Shown: one piece after another, positions 53,533 through 62,155 of the stretch
How positions within the stretch are numbered: the stretch's first letter is position 1
How the letters are laid out: each line of letters starts with the position of its first letter
Source: Diaphorobacter ruginosibacter
GTDB taxonomy: Bacteria; Pseudomonadota; Gammaproteobacteria; Burkholderiales; Burkholderiaceae_C
Direction: 5' to 3'
DNA: 64,000 nucleotides
Assembly (NCBI RefSeq): GCF_014395975.1
Contig: NZ_CP060714.1
Coordinates: 1,550,001-1,614,000, forward strand
Program-made: the position numbers and the translations under genes
The notes under the pieces: generated by a model
Database searches by the model: none
What the model saw: the letters and a program-made list of their open reading frames with translations, nothing else
Told to the model about the DNA's origin: nothing

Positions 53533-53565
53533 AAAAAAGCCCCGTGGACGAATCCACGGGGCTTT
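53533..53565 (-). terminator. Intrinsic terminator of gltA
   Basis: On the minus strand AAAGCCCCGTGGA pairs perfectly with its complement through a TTCG loop (13 bp), followed by a run of T that totals six in the stem end and tail. It sits 50 bases past the gltA stop and defines the end of the sdh-gltA block. Confidence 0.9.
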
Positions 53566-53614
53566 CGGGGTACCAGGGTATTTGCAGGGGCCCTGCAATG
53601 CCCGCGGGGATCGA

Positions 53615-54916
53615 TCAGCCCTTGACGATGTCGCGGCGTGGCGAGCCGGTGTACAGCTGGCGCGGACGGCCGATCTTGTACTCTGGGTCGCTGATCATTT
53701 CGTTCAGCTGGGCGATCCAGCCCACGGTACGGGCCAGTGCGAAGATGCCGGTGAACAGGTTCACTGGAATGCCGATGGCGCGCTGCACGATGCCGGAGTA
53801 GAAGTCGACGTTCGGGTACAGCTTGCGCGACACGAAGTAGTCGTCTTCCAGGGCGATCTTCTCGAGCTGCTTGGCCAGCGCGAACAGCGGATCCTTTTCC
53901 AGGCCCAGGGCTGCCAGCACTTCATTACAGGTTTCCTGCATCAGCTTGGCGCGCGGGTCGTAGTTCTTGTACACGCGATGACCAAAGCCCATCAGCTTCA
54001 CGCCGGAGGACTTGTCCTTCACCTTTTCCATGAACTCGCCGACCTTGGCCACGCCGCCCATGCGCTGGATGTCTTCCAGCATGTTCAGGCAGGCTTCGTT
54101 CGCACCGCCGTGGGCAGGACCCCAGAGGCAGGCCACGCCGGCAGCAATCGCCGCAAACGGGTTGGTGCCGGAAGAGCCGCACAGGCGCACGGTGGAGGTG
54201 GATGCGTTCTGCTCGTGGTCTGCGTGCAGGATGAAGATGCGATCCATCGCACGTTCGATGACCGGGTTCACCTGATACTCTTCGCAGGGGTTGCCGAACA
54301 TCATGCGCAGGAAGTTGCCTGCGTACGAGAGGTTGTTCTGCGGGTACTGGTAAGGCTGGCCCACACCGTACTTGTATGCCATGGCAACCAGCGTCGGCAT
54401 CTTGGCGATCAGGCGGATGGCCGAGATCTGGCGGTGCTCGGGATTGTTGATGTCGGTGCTGTCGTGGTAGAACGCCGACAGGCCGCCAACCAGGCCGGTC
54501 AGCACGGCCATCGGGTGGGCGTCACGACGGAAGCCGCGCAGGAAGAACTGCATCTGCTCGTTGACCATGGTGTGCTTGGTCACCAGGTTCTCGAAGTCGG
54601 CCTTCTGCTGTGCGTTGGGCAGCTCGCCATTCAGCAGCAGGTAGCAGGTGTCGAGGTAGTTGCAGTTGGTGGCCAGCTGCTCGATGGGGTAGCCGCGGTA
54701 CAGCAGTTCGCCCTTGTCGCCATCGATATAGGTAATGGCCGACTGGCAGGACGCGGTGGACAGGAAGCCCGGGTCATAGGTGAACTTGTCCGTCTGCGCG
54801 TACAGCTTGCGGATGTCGATGACGTCCGGGCCGATCGTGCCTTGGTAAACGGGGAGTTCGATGCTTGGGCTACCGTTGCTGAACGATAGCGTAGCTTTGT
54901 TGTCTGCCAGTTTCAT
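53615..54916 (-). CDS. gltA: Citrate synthase, type II
   Basis: 433 residues. It condenses acetyl-CoA and oxaloacetate. Catalytic residues lie in CLWGPAHGGANEACLNML (His), MGFGHRVYKNYDPRA (His) and FYSGIVQRAIGIPVNLFT-type context (Asp at NVDFYSG). The Gram-negative NADH-sensitive type has an N-terminal beta domain, seen here as MKLADNKATLSFSNGSPSIELPVYQGT. It lies 53 bases downstream of sdhE, in the sdh operon direction. Confidence 0.96.
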   Translation of the reverse strand: MKLADNKATLSFSNGSPSIELPVYQGTIGPDVIDIRKLYAQTDKFTYDPGFLSTASCQSAITYIDGDKGELLYRGYPIEQLATNCNYLDTCYLLLNGELPNAQQKADFENLVTKHTMVNEQMQFFLRGFRRDAHPMAVLTGLVGGLSAFYHDSTDINNPEHRQISAIRLIAKMPTLVAMAYKYGVGQPYQYPQNNLSYAGNFLRMMFGNPCEEYQVNPVIERAMDRIFILHADHEQNASTSTVRLCGSSGTNPFAAIAAGVACLWGPAHGGANEACLNMLEDIQRMGGVAKVGEFMEKVKDKSSGVKLMGFGHRVYKNYDPRAKLMQETCNEVLAALGLEKDPLFALAKQLEKIALEDDYFVSRKLYPNVDFYSGIVQRAIGIPVNLFTGIFALARTVGWIAQLNEMISDPEYKIGRPRQLYTGSPRRDIVKG

Positions 54917-54969
54917 TTCATTTCCTTCAATGTTTAGCCTGCCTCAGAGTGCAGGATTTGCACCCTGCT

Positions 54970-55245
54970 TCAGGCGCGAGGGCGTAGCTGTTCCAGTACG
55001 TTGCGGACTTCTTCGGTGTCGAGTTCTGCCTCGGGTTCCTTGCGGCGGAGCAGCAGGTCCAGCAGGTCGTTGTCGGACAAGTCCATCAGTACTGAAAGTC
55101 CTCGCGCCTGAGCGTGTGTCAGGCGCGACCCATAGGTGGCAAAGAAGCGCTCGATGAACAGGTCGTTTTCCACCAGACCACGGCGCGAGCGCCAGCGCAG
55201 CAGCGAAACATCGCGTTCGTCGAGCAGGGATTCTTCTTGTGCCAT
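54970..55245 (-). CDS. sdhE: Succinate dehydrogenase flavinylation factor SdhE
   Basis: 91 residues. SdhE aids covalent attachment of FAD to SdhA. The key motif RGLVENDLF (family RGMxExD) follows LLRWRSR; here RRGLVENDLFIERF. The start is 5 bases after the sdhB stop. An open frame upstream inside sdhB is not used. Confidence 0.93.
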   Translation of the reverse strand: MAQEESLLDERDVSLLRWRSRRGLVENDLFIERFFATYGSRLTHAQARGLSVLMDLSDNDLLDLLLRRKEPEAELDTEEVRNVLEQLRPRA

Positions 55246-55250
55246 TGCTA

Positions 55251-55955
55251 TCAGATGGCCCGGCGGACCATCAGTTCCTTGATTTTGCCGATCGCGACCG
55301 TCGGGTTCAGGTGCTTGGGGCACACGTCCACGCAGTTCATGATGGTGTGGCAGCGGAAGAGGCGGTACGGATCTTCCAGGTTATCGAGGCGCGATTCGGT
55401 GGCGGTGTCACGGCTGTCGGCGATGAAGCGATAGGCTTGCAGCAGGCCGGCAGGACCCACGAACTTGTCAGGATTCCACCAGAACGACGGGCAGCTCGTG
55501 GAGCAGCTTGCGCACAGAATGCACTCGTACAGTCCGTTGAGCTCTTCGCGCTCTTCGGGCGACTGCAGGCGTTCCTTGCTTGGCGATGCGTAGACGTCGC
55601 TTTGCAGGTACGGCTTGATCGAGTGGTACTGCTTGAAGAACTGCGTCATGTCCACGATCAGGTCGCGGATCACCGGCAGGCCGGGCAGCGGCTTCAGGAC
55701 GATGTCGCCCTTGAGCGTCTTCATGTTCGTGAGGCAGGCCAGGCCGTTCTTGCCGTTGATGTTCATCGCGTCCGAGCCGCACACGCCTTCGCGGCAGGAA
55801 CGGCGGAACGAGATGGACGGATCCATGGCCTTGAGCTTGACCAGTGCGTCCAGCAGCATGCGCTCATGGCCGTCGAGCTCCAGCTCCACGGTCTGCATGT
55901 AGGGCTTGGAATCCTTGTCCGGATCGTAGCGGTAGATTTTGAAAGTACGCTTCAT
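55251..55955 (-). CDS. sdhB: Succinate dehydrogenase iron-sulfur subunit
   Basis: 234 residues. The 2Fe-2S site is SCREGVCGSDAMNINGKNGLAC. The 4Fe-4S and 3Fe-4S sites are ECILCASCSTSCPSFWWN and CHTIMNCVDVCPKHLNP. It passes electrons from SdhA to ubiquinone. It follows sdhA by 30 bases and precedes sdhE. Confidence 0.96.
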   Translation of the reverse strand: MKRTFKIYRYDPDKDSKPYMQTVELELDGHERMLLDALVKLKAMDPSISFRRSCREGVCGSDAMNINGKNGLACLTNMKTLKGDIVLKPLPGLPVIRDLIVDMTQFFKQYHSIKPYLQSDVYASPSKERLQSPEEREELNGLYECILCASCSTSCPSFWWNPDKFVGPAGLLQAYRFIADSRDTATESRLDNLEDPYRLFRCHTIMNCVDVCPKHLNPTVAIGKIKELMVRRAI

Positions 55956-55985
55956 GTTTTGAATCTCTTGTCGTGGGCTGCTGGA

Positions 55986-57791
55986 TTAGAACGTGCGGAC
56001 CTTGGGAGGCACGCTCTCCACTGTCAGGGGCTTCAGGTTCACAGGCTTGTAGTACAGGCTGTTGTCGGAGCTGTTCCACAGGGTGTGCTTGAGCCATTCC
56101 TTGTCGTTGCGGCCCAGCGGGAAGTTCGGGTCGTCGGCGGGGTGCTCGTAGTCATACACCGTATGCGCGCCGCGGCATTCGTGGCGGGCGGCAGCGGAGG
56201 TCATGGTGGCCTGGGCGACTTCGATCAGGTTGTCCACTTCCAGGGCTTCCATGCGCGCGGTGTTCCACACCTTGGACTTGTCCTTGAGCGTGACGTTGCC
56301 GACGCGCTCGCGGATGGCGTTGATCTTCGTGACGCCTTCGTCCATGCTGGCCTGCGTACGGAACACGCCGGCGTGCTGCTGCATGGTGGCGCGGATGTCG
56401 CCCGCGATGTCCTGGGCGTAGGTGCCTTCCTTGGAGTCATCGAGCTGGTTGAGGCGGGCCAGGGTGCGCTCCGACGCGTCGGCAGGCACTTCGTGGTGGT
56501 CGCCGAAACCGTTGACGAACTGCACGATGTGCTTGCCCGCGGACTTGCCGAACACCAGCAGGTCGAGCAGCGAGTTGGTGCCCAGGCGGTTGGCGCCGTG
56601 CACCGAGACGCAGGAGCATTCGCCCACGGCGTAGAGGCCGTTGACCACCTGGTTCTGCTGGCCGTCCCACACCACGACCTGGCCGTGGATGTTGGTCGGC
56701 ACGCCGCCCATCTGGTAGTGGATGGTCGGCACGACGGGAATGGGTTCCTTGGTGATGTCGACGTTGGCGAAGTTGTGGCCGATCTCTTCCACGGAAGGCA
56801 GGCGCTTGCGGATGGTTTCCGCGCCCAGGTGGTCGAGCTTCATCAGGATGTAGTCCTTGTTCGGACCGCAGCCGCGACCTTCCTTGATTTCCTGGTCCAT
56901 CGAGCGCGAGACGAAGTCACGCGGTGCCAGGTCCTTCAGGGTTGGAGCGTAACGCTCCATGAAGCGCTCGCCTTCGCTGTTCAGCAGGATCGCGCCTTCG
57001 CCGCGGCAGCCTTCGGTCAGCAGCACGCCAGCGCCGGCCACGCCGGTGGGGTGGAACTGCCAGAACTCCATATCCTGCAGCGGGATGCCCGCGCGAGCGG
57101 CCATGCCCAGGCCGTCGCCGGTGTTGATGAAGGCGTTGGTGGACGCCTGGAAGATGCGGCCCGCACCGCCGGTGGCCAGCAGCACGGCCTTGGCGTGCAG
57201 CTCATACAGGTCGCCGGTCTCGAGTTCGATGGCGGTCACGCCGACCACGTCGCCCTGGGTGTTGCGCAGCAGGTCCAGTGCCATCCACTCCACGAAGAAG
57301 TTGGTCTTGGACTTGACGTTCTGCTGGTACAGCGTGTGCAGCATGGCGTGGCCGGTACGGTCGGCAGCCGCGCAGGCACGCTGCACGGGCTTCTCGCCGT
57401 AGTTGGCGGTATGGCCGCCGAAGGGACGCTGGTAGATCGTGCCGTCGGGGTTGCGGTCGAACGGCATGCCGAAGTGTTCGAGCTCGATCACGACGTTCGG
57501 GGCTTCGCGGCACATGAACTCGATGGCATCCTGGTCGCCGAGCCAGTCGGAGCCCTTGATGGTGTCGTAGAAGTGATAGTGCCAGTTGTCTTCGGACATG
57601 TTGCCCAGCGACGCGGACACGCCGCCCTGCGCCGCCACCGTGTGCGACCGGGTGGGGAACACCTTGGACAGCGAGGCCACGGACAGACCTGCACGAGACA
57701 GTTCCAGCGCAGCGCGCAGGCCGGAACCGCCAGCGCCGACGATCACGACGTCAAACTTGCGCTTGGTGATATTTGCTTTTGTATAGCTCAT
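55986..57791 (-). CDS. sdhA: Succinate dehydrogenase flavoprotein subunit
   Basis: 601 residues. FAD fold VIVGAGGSGLRAALELSRAG, covalent FAD His in FPTRSHTVAAQGGVSA, and active-site stretches FGGHTANYGEKPVQRACAAADRTGHAML, HPTGVAGAGVLLTEGCRGEG and GLYAVGECSCVSVHGANRLGTNSLLDLLVFG. It oxidises succinate to fumarate. It is encoded 33 bases downstream of sdhD. Confidence 0.97.
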   Translation of the reverse strand: MSYTKANITKRKFDVVIVGAGGSGLRAALELSRAGLSVASLSKVFPTRSHTVAAQGGVSASLGNMSEDNWHYHFYDTIKGSDWLGDQDAIEFMCREAPNVVIELEHFGMPFDRNPDGTIYQRPFGGHTANYGEKPVQRACAAADRTGHAMLHTLYQQNVKSKTNFFVEWMALDLLRNTQGDVVGVTAIELETGDLYELHAKAVLLATGGAGRIFQASTNAFINTGDGLGMAARAGIPLQDMEFWQFHPTGVAGAGVLLTEGCRGEGAILLNSEGERFMERYAPTLKDLAPRDFVSRSMDQEIKEGRGCGPNKDYILMKLDHLGAETIRKRLPSVEEIGHNFANVDITKEPIPVVPTIHYQMGGVPTNIHGQVVVWDGQQNQVVNGLYAVGECSCVSVHGANRLGTNSLLDLLVFGKSAGKHIVQFVNGFGDHHEVPADASERTLARLNQLDDSKEGTYAQDIAGDIRATMQQHAGVFRTQASMDEGVTKINAIRERVGNVTLKDKSKVWNTARMEALEVDNLIEVAQATMTSAAARHECRGAHTVYDYEHPADDPNFPLGRNDKEWLKHTLWNSSDNSLYYKPVNLKPLTVESVPPKVRTF

Positions 57792-57824
57792 TCTTAACCT
57801 TCAATCGTGGAGACCGTGTCTCGA

Positions 57825-58190
57825 TTACAGACGCCACAGGACCTGGAACGCCCAGCCTGCGCAGCCAACCAGCCAGACAATGGTGAAAACGTTCAGCACC
57901 AGACGCAGGCCGGTGGCGGGAACGTAGTCCATCCAGACGTCACGCACACCCACCCAGGCGTGCCACGCCAGCGAGACGATCAGGGCGAAAGTCAGGAACT
58001 TCATCCATTGGGGCGCGAACACGCCAGCCCAGCCGTCGTAGCCGATGGGGCCGGAGATCATCAGCACGCGTGCCAGCAGGGCGATGGTGAACAGTGCCAT
58101 CAGCACGGCGGTGCCGCGCTGGACCAGCCAGTCGCGGATGCCGTAGTGCGCACCAACCACGGTGCGCTTGGAGCCGTAATTCACGGACAT
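57825..58190 (-). CDS. sdhD: Succinate dehydrogenase membrane anchor subunit SdhD
   Basis: 121 residues, three helices. RDWLVQRGTAVLMALFTIALLARV contributes the quinone pocket, and LIVSLAWHAWVGVRDVWMDYVP contains the haem-linked His. The final helix is LRLVLNVFTIVWLVGCAGWAFQVLW. It lies 50 bases after sdhC. Confidence 0.93.
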   Translation of the reverse strand: MSVNYGSKRTVVGAHYGIRDWLVQRGTAVLMALFTIALLARVLMISGPIGYDGWAGVFAPQWMKFLTFALIVSLAWHAWVGVRDVWMDYVPATGLRLVLNVFTIVWLVGCAGWAFQVLWRL

Positions 58191-58240
58191 GGTTCTTTTT
58201 CCTTATCGTGAGGGAATTAAAAGAAGAAAGAAGTGGCCGA

Positions 58241-58663
58241 TCAGAACAGGCCGAACAACTTGGCGCCGAGGATCACGGTCAGCACCAGGCTGATCGCGAA
58301 GCAGGCGAGGGCGGAAGACTTGCCGAATTCCTTGGTGACCATGTGGTGGTTCACATCCATCAGCAGGTGGCGCACGCCGGCGCAGAAGTGGTGCAGGTAG
58401 GACCAGATCAGGGCCAGGCACACCAGCTTGGCGAGCCAGCCCCAGGAGCCGTGGAAGACGGACGTGAAATCGCCGTAGGAGATTTCCGAGGAAAGCGACT
58501 TGTCGAACATCCAGATGATGAACGGCAGCAGGAAGAACATGATCATGCCGCTGACACGGTGCATGATCGACAGCACGCCGGCCGGAGGCAGGCGGTAGGT
58601 CGGCAGGTCCTTGAATACGTTGATATTGCGGAACTCAGGCCGCTTTTTGGCTTGCTCAGTCAT
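58241..58663 (-). CDS. sdhC: Succinate dehydrogenase cytochrome b556 subunit SdhC
   Basis: 140 residues from ATG 58663. Signature RPEFRNINVFKDLPTYRLPPAGVLSIMHRVSGMIMFFLLPF, then YLHHFCAGVRHLLMDVNHHM carrying the haem His. Three helices. It is the first gene of sdhCDAB-sdhE-gltA. The 133-bp gap upstream, after gntR, contains the palindrome ATTGC-AAC-GCAAT (58726-58738), a possible control site. Confidence 0.93.
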   Translation of the reverse strand: MTEQAKKRPEFRNINVFKDLPTYRLPPAGVLSIMHRVSGMIMFFLLPFIIWMFDKSLSSEISYGDFTSVFHGSWGWLAKLVCLALIWSYLHHFCAGVRHLLMDVNHHMVTKEFGKSSALACFAISLVLTVILGAKLFGLF

Positions 58664-58796
58664 GTCAGAGTGCTTTCGTGGATGTAACTGCTTTGTAATC
58701 GCTGATGCGGACAACCCAAAATTCTATTGCAACGCAATGTCACTGGGGTGTGGTGATTGCTTATTCCACACTCCTGCGTTGAGGAGAACCCCGGTG

Positions 58797-59588
58797 TCAG
58801 CTCAGTGCATTGTGATAGTGGTGTGTGTCAGTTCGATAGAGCGCCTTGCGTAACTCCATTGGAACATCGTTGTAGGTAAAAGCGAGTCTCTCGACGGACA
58901 GCAGGGGGGTCTGCTGCGAGACGAGCAGCAGGGCCGCCTGGTCCTCGTCGGGGAGAACCGCGCGAATCTTCTCATCGGCGCGCACCATGCGCACGCCGTA
59001 GTCGAGCTCGAACATGGCGTAGGTGGGGCCCTGGTACTCGGCCATCTGTTCTGCCGTCAGCCCTTTGAAAGCCTGGCCCGGCAGCCAGATGTCCTCCAGG
59101 ATGGTGGGTACGCCCGCAAACGACAGGATGCGCCGCGCCTGGATGACCGGATCGCCGGTACGCACCTGCAGTGCCCGCGCCACGTCCGCCGATGCGCGGC
59201 TGCGCTTGCATTCGAGGATGGTGCGCTGGGCCGGGCCTTCCTCGCCCGCGTCGCCGGTGTCCGGCGTCAGCTTGAGGAAGCGGTATTGCACCTGGCGCTC
59301 GGCATGGGTGGCGACGAACGTGCCCTTGCCCTGGCGGCGCATCAGGAGGTTTTCGGCGGCCAGTTCGTCGATCGCCTTGCGGACGGTGCCCTGGCTCACG
59401 CGAAACCGTGCCGCGAGGTCCATCTCGCTGGGGATGACTTCTCCGGGTTTCCATTCTCCGTGCTGCAGGCTGTGCAGGATCAGTCCCTTGATCTGCTGGT
59501 ACAGCGGGCTGAATGCGGGGGTGGACACACCGCTGCCCGCCGCATTGGCGGTGGATGACAGGGCAGAGGGTGTGGAGCTGGATGCCAT
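58797..59588 (-). CDS. GntR/HutC-family transcriptional regulator
   Basis: 263 residues. After a low-complexity N-terminus (about 25 residues), the winged helix reads LYQQIKGLILHSLQHGEWKPGEVIPSEMDLAARFRVSQGTVRKAIDELAAENLLMRRQGKGTFV. A UTRA ligand domain follows (QRTILECKRSRASADVARALQVRTGDPVIQARRILSFAGVPTILEDIWLP). It lies directly upstream of sdhCDAB-sdhE-gltA on the same strand and divergent from mdh, so control of TCA-cycle genes is strongly suggested. The effector is unknown; an organic acid would fit. Confidence 0.9.
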   Translation of the reverse strand: MASSSTPSALSSTANAAGSGVSTPAFSPLYQQIKGLILHSLQHGEWKPGEVIPSEMDLAARFRVSQGTVRKAIDELAAENLLMRRQGKGTFVATHAERQVQYRFLKLTPDTGDAGEEGPAQRTILECKRSRASADVARALQVRTGDPVIQARRILSFAGVPTILEDIWLPGQAFKGLTAEQMAEYQGPTYAMFELDYGVRMVRADEKIRAVLPDEDQAALLLVSQQTPLLSVERLAFTYNDVPMELRKALYRTDTHHYHNALS

Positions 59589-59677
59589 TCCGTTGGGCTG
59601 AAGTCGTTGGTCCGGAGAAAGACGCCGGGGTGACGTGCCGGCGTGAGCCGGGGTTGAAATCGTTGGTCGTCATCATA

Positions 59678-59689
59678 TCTTATATAAGA
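59678..59689. promoter_or_regulatory. Operator-like palindrome between gntR and mdh
   Basis: TCTTAT/ATAAGA is a perfect 12-bp palindrome. The half-site ATAAGAC is then repeated in tandem (59684-59690 and 59691-59697). The site lies 11 bp upstream of the mdh -35 element and 89 bp from the gntR start. AT-rich palindromes of this kind are typical GntR operators. Confidence 0.6.
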
Positions 59690-59700
59690 CATAAGACAAA

Positions 59701-59730
59701 TTGACCCTCTCAATCAATCAGCGGTAAACT
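59701..59730 (+). promoter_or_regulatory. Predicted sigma-70 promoter of mdh
   Basis: TTGACC (59701-59706), an 18-base spacer, then TAAACT (59725-59730). The leader of about 90 bases contains a hairpin, TGGTGC (59774-59779) pairing with GCACCA (59786-59791). Confidence 0.6.
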
Positions 59731-59826
59731 CGGTGATTGTTATTGCGGGGCACGGGCTGGATTTCCTCAGAGCTGGTGCACCCTGGCACCAACACAGACT
59801 GTCCTCACTTTTTTGGAGTTCTATTC

Positions 59827-60813
59827 ATGAGCAAGAAGCCCGTTCGCGTTGCCGTCACTGGCGCCGCTGGTCAAATCGGTTACGCACTGCTGTTCCGCAT
59901 CGCTTCCGGCGAAATGCTGGGCAAGGACCAGCCGGTCATTCTGCAGTTGCTCGAAATTCCTGACGAAAAGGCTCAGAATGCGCTGAAGGGCGTGATCATG
60001 GAGCTCGAAGACTGCGCATTCCCGCTGCTGGCCGGCATCGAGGCACACAGCGACCCGATGACCGCATTCAAGGACACCGACTACGCCCTGCTCGTGGGTG
60101 CACGTCCACGTGGCCCGGGCATGGAGCGCGCCGACCTGCTGGCCGCCAACGCACAGATCTTCACTGCCCAGGGCAAGGCCCTGAACGCAGTGGCTTCGCG
60201 CAATGTGAAGGTGCTGGTGGTCGGCAACCCCGCCAACACCAATGCCTACATCGCCATGAAGTCGGCCCCGGACCTGCCGTCCAAGAACTTCACCGCCATG
60301 CTGCGCCTCGACCACAACCGCGCTGCATCGCAACTGGCTGCCAAGGCCGGCTTCAAGGTGGGCGATCTCAAGCACCTGACCGTCTGGGGCAACCACTCGC
60401 CCACGATGTACGCCGACTACCGCTTCGCGACGGTCGACGGCAAGTCCGTCAAGGACATGATCAACGACCAGGTCTGGAACAAGGACGTGTTCCTGCCGAC
60501 CGTGGGCAAGCGCGGCGCCGCCATCATTGCTGCGCGCGGCCTGTCCTCGGCTGCCTCGGCTGCCAATGCCGCCATCGACCACATGCGTGACTGGGCCCTG
60601 GGCACCAAGGGCGAGTGGGTCACCATGGGCGTGCCTTCCAACGGCGAGTACGGCATTCCCGCCGGCATCGTGTTCGGCTTCCCGGTCACCACCGAGAACG
60701 GCGAGTACAAGATCATCGAAGGCCTGGAAATCGACGCATTCTCGCAAGAGTGCATCGACAAGACGCTGGCCGAGCTGCAAGGCGAGCAGGACGGCGTGAA
60801 GCACCTGCTGTAA
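59827..60813 (+). CDS. mdh: Malate dehydrogenase
   Basis: 328 residues, the cytosolic-type MDH used by betaproteobacteria. NAD fold VAVTGAAGQIGYALLFRIASG, substrate loop ARPRGPGMERADLL, VVGNPANTNAYIAM, RLDHNRAASQLAAK, and the catalytic His in TVWGNHSPTMYADYRFA. It oxidises malate to oxaloacetate. GGAG lies 9 bases before the ATG. A dicarboxylate-responsive GntR protein is encoded divergently. Confidence 0.96.
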   Translation: MSKKPVRVAVTGAAGQIGYALLFRIASGEMLGKDQPVILQLLEIPDEKAQNALKGVIMELEDCAFPLLAGIEAHSDPMTAFKDTDYALLVGARPRGPGMERADLLAANAQIFTAQGKALNAVASRNVKVLVVGNPANTNAYIAMKSAPDLPSKNFTAMLRLDHNRAASQLAAKAGFKVGDLKHLTVWGNHSPTMYADYRFATVDGKSVKDMINDQVWNKDVFLPTVGKRGAAIIAARGLSSAASAANAAIDHMRDWALGTKGEWVTMGVPSNGEYGIPAGIVFGFPVTTENGEYKIIEGLEIDAFSQECIDKTLAELQGEQDGVKHLL

Positions 60814-60833
60814 TCCGGCTGTCCATCGAGTTC

Positions 60834-61082
60834 ATGAACCAGCCCACCCACTCCAGCGACCGCCGCACTATGCGCGCACCGGCATGTGCCGTGCCCTACG
60901 GCGTGGGGCTTGGCGCGGGTTCCGGTCCGGGAGAGGATCTGGTTCTGGACTCGAGGGAGCCCCTGTCGGCCGGTGCCGTGCGGCACCTGTCCGGCATGGG
61001 GCTCCAAACCCTGCATTCCTCCGATTGGGTGTCCTCCGCGACACCCGATCTTATTTTTGGCCTCGCCTTGAAAGCGTCATGA
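60834..61082 (+). CDS. Possible small protein overlapping the CitE-like start
   Basis: 82 codons from ATG 60834 to a TGA at 61080-61082 that overlaps the next ATG as ATGA. It is Gly/Ser/Ala-rich with no recognised family, signal or membrane segment. It fills the 265-base gap between mdh and the CitE-like gene. The overlap geometry suggests translational coupling, but the composition could also be read-through of GC-rich DNA. Treat as hypothetical. Confidence 0.3.
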   Translation: MNQPTHSSDRRTMRAPACAVPYGVGLGAGSGPGEDLVLDSREPLSAGAVRHLSGMGLQTLHSSDWVSSATPDLIFGLALKAS

Positions 61083-62095
61083 GCACTGCTGCGCACGTTC
61101 ATCCTGCCACCGTCCTGCTGGGAGCCCAGGCGGGCCGGCAGGCCATTCCCGTCTGCGACCATTACAGCGGCGTGGAAGTGCGCATGCGCAAGAGCCTGCA
61201 GCTGCAGCAGGAGATGCGCGAGGAGTTCGGCCACTGCGTGTTCGACGTCACGCTCGACTGCGAGGACGGCGCTCCCGTCGGTCTCGAGCGCGAACATGCG
61301 GCGCTCGTGGCGCGGCTGGCTCGCGAGGCGGCGCCAGGCGCCCGTGTCGCCGCCCGCGTGCACACCGTAGACCATCCCGCGTTCGCCAACGATGTGGCGA
61401 CGATCGCGGGAGAGGCCTGGGACCGCCTCTGCCACATCATGATTCCCAAGGTGGAGTCGCTGGATGATGTGGAGACCGCTGTGCGTGCCCTCGATGCCGC
61501 CGGTGCGCGCGAGCTGCCGCTGCACGCGTTGATCGAGTCCCCGGCCGCCGTGCACCGCGCGTTCGACATTGCATCGCACCCGCGCATCCAGAGCCTGAGC
61601 TTCGGCCTGATGGACTTCGTGTCGGCCCATGGGGGTGCGATCCCTGCGTCGGGCATGACCTCTGCCGGACAGTTCGAGCATCCGCTGGTGGTGCGTGCCA
61701 AGCTCGAGATCGCCTCGGCCTGCCATGCCCATGGCAAGGTGCCGTCGCACTGCGTGGTCACCGAGTTCAGCAACGCGGATGCCATGCAGGCCGCCGCGCG
61801 CAGGGCGAGCCGTGAATTCGGCTACACGCGGATGTGGAGCATCCACCCCGCGCAGATCAGGCCGATCCTGGCTGCGCTTGCGCCCGACGATGCGGAGATC
61901 GCACGCGCCGCGCGCATCATTACCGCCGCCGTCGCCGCCGATTGGGCTCCGATCAGCGAAGACGGCGTTCTGCACGACCGTGCGAGTTACCGCTATTTCT
62001 GGCAGGTGCTCGATCGTGCCCACCAGACCGGCCGCGTGCTTCCGGAGCAGGCACGGGGATGGTTTGTAACGGATGGTGGCAGTGCTGTCGCATAA
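61079..62095 (+). CDS. HpcH/HpaI aldolase/citrate lyase (CitE-like) family protein
   Basis: 338 residues. The TIM barrel shows VFDVTLDCEDGAPVGLEREH with the metal/substrate Asp-Glu, CHIMIPKVESLDDVETAV, LHALIESPAAVHRAFDIASHPRIQSLSFGLMDF and MWSIHPAQIRPILAAL. This matches CitE-like malyl-CoA/citramalyl-CoA lyases and beta-methylmalyl-CoA enzymes. No citrate lyase alpha (CitF) or acyl carrier (CitD) gene is present, so it is not a citrate lyase complex. It follows mdh and precedes acnB, indicating dicarboxylate or acyl-CoA metabolism. Confidence 0.87.
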   Translation: MSTAAHVHPATVLLGAQAGRQAIPVCDHYSGVEVRMRKSLQLQQEMREEFGHCVFDVTLDCEDGAPVGLEREHAALVARLAREAAPGARVAARVHTVDHPAFANDVATIAGEAWDRLCHIMIPKVESLDDVETAVRALDAAGARELPLHALIESPAAVHRAFDIASHPRIQSLSFGLMDFVSAHGGAIPASGMTSAGQFEHPLVVRAKLEIASACHAHGKVPSHCVVTEFSNADAMQAAARRASREFGYTRMWSIHPAQIRPILAALAPDDAEIARAARIITAAVAADWAPISEDGVLHDRASYRYFWQVLDRAHQTGRVLPEQARGWFVTDGGSAVA

Positions 62096-62155
62096 ATCGG
62101 TTATTTTTATGCGTTTACCTCCCCATTCACTCGTTTTTCCATAGCAGGAGTCGCA

